Source: an uncultured Opitutales bacterium (GTDB lineage Bacteria > Verrucomicrobiota > Verrucomicrobiia > Opitutales > UBA2995). From it: 11,111 bases of DNA. Shown piece after piece: positions 6,143-11,111 of this stretch. Below the pieces are notes generated by a model that saw only the letters and a list, made by a program, of their open reading frames with translations, did no database searches and was not told where the DNA came from. The stretch covers positions 1 through 11,111 of the forward strand of contig CALGUT010000037.1 of NCBI GenBank assembly GCA_937920335.1. The letters run 5' to 3'. Positions within the stretch are counted from its first letter, which is position 1, and each line of letters begins with the position of its first letter. A program made the translations under genes and the position numbers.

Positions 6143-8716
6143 CTACTCTTGCCTCAAGATCTCAAGCGGCGACTGGTTCGTAATCCCACGGCTATTCAAC
6201 ATTCCAGTTATGGTCGTCAGTGCCATCATCGCTAACATGCCATAAGCGACCATATCCCACGCCACATCAAGCGGCAGCTTGAATAAGAATGTCATCAATG
6301 CCCAGGTAGCCACGACCGAGACGAAGCCTCCAACCAGTGACGCCAATAACCCGACCGACGCGAATTCGATAAACAGTATCCGCTTAATAACTTTCGAATC
6401 AGCTCCGAGCGTGCGCAACAGAACACTCTCCCGAATACGCTGGTAACGACTCGTAATGATGGTTCCGGCCATAACCAACAGGCCGGCAAAAATCGTGAAC
6501 AAGGCCATGAACTGTACCACCCAACTGATCTTGGTTAAAATGTCATCTACCGTTGAAAGGATCAGGCGGAGATCGATCGCCGAGACGTTCGGATAGAGAT
6601 TGATCAACTCAGACTGCACCTTCGCTGTCATCTGAGCGTCAGGCGTTCGCGTCGCCAAGATATACATGGTGGGGGCCTCTTCCAGAACGCCCGTTGGAAA
6701 TACAAAGAAGAAATTCGCACGTACTTGATTCCAATCAACTTCCCGGATGCTGCTGATCTCGACGTCGAGCAATAGACCTTGGATATCGAATACCATGCGA
6801 TCGCCGATTCCCAACTTCATATCTTCGGCCAGGCCTTTCTCTATAGAGACGGGGACGAATTCTGCGTCGATAGAAGACTCTCCGACAAATTCACCCTCCA
6901 CCAATATCTCTGAATCGGTGACATGATCCCGAAATGTGGATCGGTACTCTCGCCTCAAAGTCCAACTGGGGGGACCGTCGGTTTCCTCATTCCTTCCACG
7001 ATCCCGACCCTGTCTCAGAATCGTTCTCGTCGGCACTCCGTTCACTTCGGATATGCGCATGTTCACCAAAGACGCAGTCTCAATGAGCGGTAGCCCGTTC
7101 CCTTCTACCACTTCTTTAACCGTATCCAGCTGCTCCGGCTGTATATCAAAAAGGATCATGTTCGAGGAATCCTCGCCGCGATCGACGATCAGTTGATTTA
7201 GAATCGCCTCCTTAGTCAGAAACAATGACAGCACGATAATAAACCCGAGCCCAAGAGCTACCAGCATGAGTAGCGTCCGGTTATTCGGTCGATACAAGTT
7301 GGCGATGCCATAGCGCCAAGCAAAGGGCAGTCGTTTAGGAACCACCTTTTTAATGAGCTTCAAAAACAGCCACGCGATCAGCGCAAGCAGTGCCAGCACC
7401 ACGAGGAGCCCTCCTGAGAAAGCCAGATTCACTTTCAAGCTATCCGTCTGGGCGAAACCGAATAGAAACATGGTCAGACCAAGCGCCACCACGACGGCAT
7501 ACACCCAAGGGTCTTTCCTAAAGCTAGCGGGTTTTTCGACACCTGTTCGTAGTACCCGTAAAGGCGATATCTTGCGGAGTGGCAGCAACGGCAATAACGT
7601 AAACAGGAAACAGACCAACCAACCGAACAACAGCCCTACTCCCAGGTCCATCCACGCAAAGCGCGGTTCCAACTCGAATGGCAAAAAGTCCTTAATAAAC
7701 AGCGGGACGAAATACTGAATTCCCGTCCCGACGAGCGAACCCACCAAGGCAGCCACCAATCCGATTCCCGATATCTGGACGAGAAAAATGGATACACCCA
7801 CCGAGGATTTCGTTCCCAAGCACCGTAGAATCGCAATCGTATCCATCTTACCGCTCAGGTAAACATGTACCGCACTGGTCACTCCTACCCCACCTAGGAT
7901 AAGGGCCATGAATCCGATTAAGTTCATAAGGTCAGCAACCCCCTGAAACGATTTCCCCAAGTCATCCTGCTCTTCCTTAACCGTATCCACAGACACCCGA
8001 TTTTCCCGAAACAACTGTCGATCTCGCTCTACGTCTGCGTCGATCGTGGAGACATCTTCAAGCTGAACATAAGCCCGGTAAAATACGCGGCTGCCGAATC
8101 CCAACAATCCGGTCTCATCGAGATTCGTTTTAGAAATATAAACCCGAGGCGCGATCCAGCCCGTGAGATTCGATTCCCCCGGTATTCGATCCACGATCCC
8201 CAGCACCTCGAAATAAACTTCGCCCAGTTTCACCCGATCCCCGGGAGACACCGAAAACTGAAACATCAGGCTCTCTTCCATCATGACATAAAGCCCTTCA
8301 TGGAAACGATCCATGATTCCCTCAGGTCGAGTTTCGGGCTTCCCGTAGAATGGAAAGGCTTCTTCAAACGCACGCAGCTGAACCAGACGGCTTCCGCCGT
8401 TGGATTCAAAGAGCGCCATCGTCGACATGCGGATTTCATCGACTCTCTGACCACCCAGCTCGGCAATGTAGGTCTCTATATCCTCCGGAAACTCAGCGCT
8501 CCCACGAAATTCAACGTCCGCTCCCAACAGCTCTTTCGACTGCGACTGAATCGCGTCCTGAACGTTCGTCCGGAAACCGCGGATGGCGACCAGAGCCGCC
8601 AATCCAAATACAATTGAAAGGACAAACAGCACCAACTTGAGCCGGTTGCGGCGACTGTCCCGCCAGCTCATTAGCAATACCCATTTCCAGGATGGGCCTG
8701 AAACAACCTTACTCAT
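6143..8716 (-). CDS. ybbP: YbbP-like ABC transporter permease (FtsX family, type VII)
   Basis: An 857-residue integral membrane protein, close in length to E. coli YbbP (about 800). The first membrane helix (about 27-47) follows an RRNRLK basic patch. A large extracytoplasmic domain (about 50-255) leads to an FtsX-type block of three helices (about 260-380), which includes the DTIAILRCLG coupling segment at about 292-301. About three central helices (403-500) precede a second extracytoplasmic domain (about 510-730). A second FtsX block (about 733-845), with RESVLLRTLGA as the matching coupling segment, ends in the SPLEILRQE tail. Such type VII proteins use ATP hydrolysis in the cytoplasm to move periplasmic domains rather than to pass substrate through a channel. 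The start overlaps the stop of the ATPase gene by 4 bp, so the pair is translationally coupled. With tesA divergent alongside, the YbbAP identity is well supported. LolCE or MacB permeases are shorter and less likely. Confidence 0.88.
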   Translation of the reverse strand: MSKVVSGPSWKWVLLMSWRDSRRNRLKLVLFVLSIVFGLAALVAIRGFRTNVQDAIQSQSKELLGADVEFRGSAEFPEDIETYIAELGGQRVDEIRMSTMALFESNGGSRLVQLRAFEEAFPFYGKPETRPEGIMDRFHEGLYVMMEESLMFQFSVSPGDRVKLGEVYFEVLGIVDRIPGESNLTGWIAPRVYISKTNLDETGLLGFGSRVFYRAYVQLEDVSTIDADVERDRQLFRENRVSVDTVKEEQDDLGKSFQGVADLMNLIGFMALILGGVGVTSAVHVYLSGKMDTIAILRCLGTKSSVGVSIFLVQISGIGLVAALVGSLVGTGIQYFVPLFIKDFLPFELEPRFAWMDLGVGLLFGWLVCFLFTLLPLLPLRKISPLRVLRTGVEKPASFRKDPWVYAVVVALGLTMFLFGFAQTDSLKVNLAFSGGLLVVLALLALIAWLFLKLIKKVVPKRLPFAWRYGIANLYRPNNRTLLMLVALGLGFIIVLSLFLTKEAILNQLIVDRGEDSSNMILFDIQPEQLDTVKEVVEGNGLPLIETASLVNMRISEVNGVPTRTILRQGRDRGRNEETDGPPSWTLRREYRSTFRDHVTDSEILVEGEFVGESSIDAEFVPVSIEKGLAEDMKLGIGDRMVFDIQGLLLDVEISSIREVDWNQVRANFFFVFPTGVLEEAPTMYILATRTPDAQMTAKVQSELINLYPNVSAIDLRLILSTVDDILTKISWVVQFMALFTIFAGLLVMAGTIITSRYQRIRESVLLRTLGADSKVIKRILFIEFASVGLLASLVGGFVSVVATWALMTFLFKLPLDVAWDMVAYGMLAMMALTTITGMLNSRGITNQSPLEILRQE

Positions 8717-9390
8717 ACCGTTTCCGAGCTCTCCACTGAACCCAGATGAATCTTATAAATGCGATCGGTCTTGCGAGCCAGCTCGAGATTGTGAGTCACC
8801 AACACCAGCGTCGTTCCGGATTCCCGATTCAAATCGAAAAGCAGTTTCTCAACCATTCCACTGGTCTCACCGTCGAGGTTTCCCGTCGGTTCATCCGCGA
8901 ATAGAATCGATGGCTTATTGATAAACGCACGGGCCAAAGCCACTCGCTGCTGTTCGCCACCCGATAGCTGCACCGGAAAATGGTCGAGCCGATCTCCCAA
9001 TCCTACGCGACCCAACAATTCTTCTGCGTCCTTCTGATTCACGGTCACTCCGCGCAGCTCTAGCGGCACCAGAACATTCTCCAACGCGGAAAGAGACGGA
9101 ATGAGCTGGAAATTTTGGAATACGAACCCCACCTCCTGATTTCGGATTTCCGCCAGCTCATCCTCGGTCGACTCATGCAACTTATGGTCGTTCAACAGAA
9201 TACTCCCACGGGTGGGTCGATCCAGTCCCGCGCAGAGGCCGAGCAGGGTCGTTTTACCACTACCAGAGGGTCCCAGGATGGAACACCGACTTCCCTTTTC
9301 GATTGAAAAGGAGACATCGTGAAGCACCGGAACCTCATGGCTCTCAGTGGTGAAAGTTTTGAATACGTTTTGAACTTGGAGAATCTGCAT
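8713..9390 (-). CDS. ybbA: YbbA-like ABC transporter ATP-binding protein
   Basis: A 225-residue ATPase of the MacB/LolD/YbbA type, with every nucleotide-binding motif intact: Walker A GPSGSGKTT (40-48), Q-loop Gln92 in VFQNFQLIPSL, signature LSGGE (142-146), Walker B ILFADEP (162-168) and switch His200. It should dimerise and drive the permease encoded immediately downstream (4-bp overlap). The VGFVFQNFQLIPSLSALENV segment is typical of the LolD/MacB group, so the ATPase alone could not distinguish YbbA from LolD. The neighbours (a two-FtsX-block permease and divergent tesA) decide it. The ATG at 9390 is the natural start, since MQILQVQNVFKTF opens the domain. There is no Shine-Dalgarno, but a small inverted repeat lies about 10 bp upstream. 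Confidence 0.9.
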   Translation of the reverse strand: MQILQVQNVFKTFTTESHEVPVLHDVSFSIEKGSRCSILGPSGSGKTTLLGLCAGLDRPTRGSILLNDHKLHESTEDELAEIRNQEVGFVFQNFQLIPSLSALENVLVPLELRGVTVNQKDAEELLGRVGLGDRLDHFPVQLSGGEQQRVALARAFINKPSILFADEPTGNLDGETSGMVEKLLFDLNRESGTTLVLVTHNLELARKTDRIYKIHLGSVESSETV

Positions 9391-9476
9391 AAAACGGCGG
9401 TTGGCATTAGCGCCAAATAATCTGGAAAGACTTATAAAAGTGAACCTTAGTAACTGCTGTCTGTCACGAAACAGTT
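9391..9476. promoter_or_regulatory. divergent intergenic region between ybbA and tesA, with an inverted repeat
   Basis: These 86 bp must carry promoters for both directions. A perfect 5-bp inverted repeat, TTGGC-N6-GCCAA, spans 9401-9416 and starts 10 bases before the ybbA ATG; it could be an operator or a small hairpin in the ybbA leader. A second, weaker pair (AACTG at 9452-9456, CAGTT at 9472-9476) ends directly before the tesA GTG. An AT-rich TATAAA occurs at 9433-9438 but has no good -35 partner at normal spacing. Short repeats of this size occur often by chance. Confidence 0.4.
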
Positions 9477-10109
9477 GTGAAACGTTCCCACTTAAGTGTT
9501 AAATGCAACCTCCTCCTTACGTTATTGGTATGGGGCGGTCTTACATTGTCGGCGGAAAAGACCATACTCTTCATGGGTGATAGCATTACAGCCGGCTATG
9601 GAGTCGGAGATGACCGAGCCTTTCCCGCATTGATTCAAGAGCAACTCGACGAGGGAGGCTACGAATACACCGTTATGAACGCAGGCGTCAGCGGTGAGAC
9701 TTCCGCCGGAGGATTAAGCCGCATCAATTGGCTCCTCAAACGGCCCATTGATATCTTAGTGTTGGAGCTAGGGGCCAATGACGGCCTCCGCGGCCAATCC
9801 GTTGACGCAACCAAGGCCAATCTCGTCGCCATCATTAATCGCTTGGAAGAAACATACCCCGACGCAAAAACGCTCTTGGGTGGGATGCAGGTGCCGCCCA
9901 ATATGGGCCCTGACTACGCCAATGCCTTTAAGGGCATCTTCCCGGAAATCGCTGAAGAAACGGGTGTTCATTTGATTCCCTTCATTCTCGAAGGGGTCGG
10001 TGGGATGAAGGAACTCAATCTTCCAGACGGTATCCATCCCAATCAGAAGGGCCATGCCCTTATCAAGGAGATCGTCTGGGAACACCTGGAGCCACTATTG
10101 GAAAAATGA
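9477..10109 (+). CDS. tesA: TesA-like SGNH-family arylesterase/lysophospholipase, exported
   Basis: A 210-residue SGNH hydrolase with a signal peptide (basic MKRSHLSVK, hydrophobic 11-24, cleavage likely after LSA at 24-26). All four catalytic blocks are present: GDS (34-36, nucleophile Ser36), Gly73 in VSGET, GAND (99-102, Asn101), and DGIHPN (184-189, Asp184 and His187). TesA (thioesterase I/protease I/lysophospholipase L1) hydrolyses thioesters, aryl esters and lysophospholipids in the E. coli periplasm. The start is a GTG at 9477: no in-frame ATG precedes the signal peptide, and the first internal Met (33) lies inside the catalytic block. There is no Shine-Dalgarno. The gene is divergent from ybbA-ybbP, the same layout as in E. 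coli, which supports a joint role. It is followed after 7 bp by an acyl-ACP thioesterase gene. Confidence 0.92.
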   Translation: MKRSHLSVKCNLLLTLLVWGGLTLSAEKTILFMGDSITAGYGVGDDRAFPALIQEQLDEGGYEYTVMNAGVSGETSAGGLSRINWLLKRPIDILVLELGANDGLRGQSVDATKANLVAIINRLEETYPDAKTLLGGMQVPPNMGPDYANAFKGIFPEIAEETGVHLIPFILEGVGGMKELNLPDGIHPNQKGHALIKEIVWEHLEPLLEK

Positions 10110-10116
10110 TCCGTCT

Positions 10117-10839
10117 ATGGACTCGCTTTACGAACTGACTCAGAGAATCGGATACTTTCAGGTCGACCAACACCATAGCATTCGTCTGAGCTCACTCTTC
10201 CAATTGTTTCAAGAGGCGGCGATTCACCATGCCAACCAATGGGAAATCGGCACCAGTATCATGGAGGACAAAGGCGAATCGTGGATTCTCAATCGCGTGG
10301 CCATGCAACTCGACCGTTATCCAAGGTTGGATGAAACCGTTACCATCCAAACCTGGGCCCCCCGACTCACTCAGTTCAAGGGCTTTCGAGAGTTTCGAAT
10401 TGTAGTCGGCGGGGAAACCATCGGCCGCATATCAACCCTCTGGCTTTATATCAATATAGAGAAGAAGGCGTTTTCTAAGATTCCCTTTGAGATCGAACAG
10501 GCATTTCCGGTCCGCCCGGACGACATCTATTTCGAGTCCCTCGATCGATTGCGTTTACCAAAACCCAAATCAAACTCGCTAGCCACATCGATATCACTCC
10601 GATACACGGATATCGACGGCAACCACCACGTCAACAACGCCGCCTACATGGATATGATTCAAACGGCCCTGCATCATCAAAACTTGGATACACGACCACG
10701 CACCGTAGAAATTCAATTCGCCAGAGAGATATCTCCCGATGCAGAGTCAGTGACTGTCCAATTGGAATCCGCAGATGAGAAAACGATCTTCGGTATAGGA
10801 ACTGCGGAAGAAGTCGCGGCATTCGGAAGGCTCGCGTAG
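10117..10839 (+). CDS. acyl-ACP thioesterase (double hotdog, FatA/FatB family)
   Basis: A 240-residue protein matching bacterial acyl-ACP thioesterases, which release free fatty acids from acyl carrier protein in the cytoplasm. The N-terminal hotdog (about 1-140) contains SSLFQLFQEAAIHHA (25-39), the long-helix part, and TWAPRLTQFKGFREF (79-93). The C-terminal hotdog (about 155-240) contains TDIDGNHHVNNAAY (164-177), which aligns with the plant D-x-N-x-H-VNN active site (Asp167, Asn169, His171). A following FAREI (201-205) places Glu204 at the plant catalytic Glu; the adjacent plant Cys is Ile here. I chose the ATG at 10117, which leaves 7 bp after tesA and fits the family's usual N-terminus. 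An in-frame ATG at 10054 would add 21 unrelated residues translated from within tesA. Cotranscription with tesA is very likely. Substrate chain length cannot be read from sequence. Confidence 0.88.
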   Translation: MDSLYELTQRIGYFQVDQHHSIRLSSLFQLFQEAAIHHANQWEIGTSIMEDKGESWILNRVAMQLDRYPRLDETVTIQTWAPRLTQFKGFREFRIVVGGETIGRISTLWLYINIEKKAFSKIPFEIEQAFPVRPDDIYFESLDRLRLPKPKSNSLATSISLRYTDIDGNHHVNNAAYMDMIQTALHHQNLDTRPRTVEIQFAREISPDAESVTVQLESADEKTIFGIGTAEEVAAFGRLA

Positions 10840-11074
10840 ACCGCAGCGCTATTGCGTCCCCGCAATACCATTTCAGACAAAAGCATTTGCTAAACGGTAT
10901 CAGTCTCGGATCGTGATAGCTGCACCGACCACAATACACCCCGCAGATTGACTGCTGGAAGATAGGTTCTGCCGCAGAAACCATCCCAACTCAGCAAAAT
11001 CGGATCACCCATCAGCGCGAAGAGTAGGCCTGACATCGAAACCATTGTACCGAACGTACCGAGCCGGAGGCGAC
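10840..11074. other. intergenic stretch without a convincing gene
   Basis: I find no complete gene, tRNA or known RNA in these 235 bases. They hold a hairpin-forming repeat just after the thioesterase gene and a short direct repeat near 11047-11061 (GTACCGAAC followed by GTACCGAGC). A 51-residue minus-strand reading frame (10890-11045) has no recognisable family. The region is presumably a leader for a gene starting near the window edge. Confidence 0.5.
10850..10867 (+). terminator. possible weak terminator or hairpin after the acyl-ACP thioesterase gene
   Basis: A perfect 7-bp inverted repeat (TATTGCG and CGCAATA) around a 4-base TCCC loop lies 10 bases after the stop codon of the thioesterase gene. 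The position suits a terminator, but it is followed by CCATTTCAG rather than a run of T, so intrinsic termination would be weak. Confidence 0.3.
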
Positions 11075-11111
11075 ATGACCACTACCAAGCGAAGCGCCAC
11101 ATCTACAAACG
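11075..11111 (+). CDS. possible start of a further gene, truncated by the window edge
   Basis: An ATG at 11075 is preceded by GGAGG at 11066-11070, with a 4-base spacer, and the frame stays open for 12 codons (MTTTKRSATSTN) to the end of the window. This is too little to identify a product; the Thr/Ser/Lys-rich beginning could be a disordered N-terminus. The strong Shine-Dalgarno-like sequence is unusual here, because almost no other gene in the window has one. That makes chance a serious alternative. Confidence 0.35.
   Translation, partial: MTTTKRSATSTN

Noticed and set aside
10054..10116. Upstream in-frame ATG for the acyl-ACP thioesterase
   Set aside because: The added 21 residues are translated from inside tesA in another frame and do not resemble the family.
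10890..11045. 51-codon minus-strand reading frame (starts MVSMSGLL)
   Set aside because: It is short, with no ribosome-binding site, family resemblance or neighbour support; it cannot be separated from chance.

Overview
The window looks like ordinary chromosomal, housekeeping-type DNA from a Gram-negative bacterium. Verrucomicrobiota (Opitutae-like) is my best guess. That guess rests on three things: the FloA/NfeD operon with a proline-rich partner of a kind I associate with the PVC superphylum, the ftsK-rodZ pairing, and the near absence of Shine-Dalgarno sequences. None of these is decisive, and no rRNA is present to settle it. I see no phage, insertion-sequence, CRISPR or tRNA signal.

Left part (1-1354, plus strand): the 3' end of ftsK (DNA translocase, with its gamma DNA-reading domain) is followed by a rodZ-like gene (cytoplasmic HTH, one membrane segment, extracytoplasmic beta domain). 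Both act on cell division or cell shape. Middle-left (1360-5054, minus strand): a tight four-gene operon reads nfeD1b (membrane ClpP-class serine protease with a C-terminal OB domain), a short nfeD (membrane segments plus OB domain), floA (bacterial flotillin) and an uncharacterised membrane-anchored proline-rich protein. It runs tail-to-tail into rodZ with only 5 bp between stop codons. The module probably organises membrane microdomains.

Middle (5157-6083, plus strand): an aldose 1-epimerase/glucose-6-phosphate 1-epimerase-like protein, divergent from nfeD1b across about 100 bp. Right part (6143-10839): a ybbP-like FtsX-family permease and its ybbA-like ATPase (minus strand, 4-bp overlap) diverge from tesA (secreted SGNH esterase/lysophospholipase). 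tesA is followed after 7 bp by a cytoplasmic acyl-ACP thioesterase. The divergent ybbAP/tesA layout is the one known from Escherichia coli. The added acyl-ACP thioesterase makes this a plausible acyl-lipid handling locus, with one thioesterase on each side of the membrane.

The last 272 bases hold no convincing complete gene. They contain a perfect 7-bp inverted repeat and, near the edge, a GGAGG followed by an ATG that may begin another gene. I did not find a clearly new system. The best leads are the uncharacterised protein at the end of the floA operon, the doubled NfeD arrangement, and the tesA/acyl-ACP thioesterase pair.
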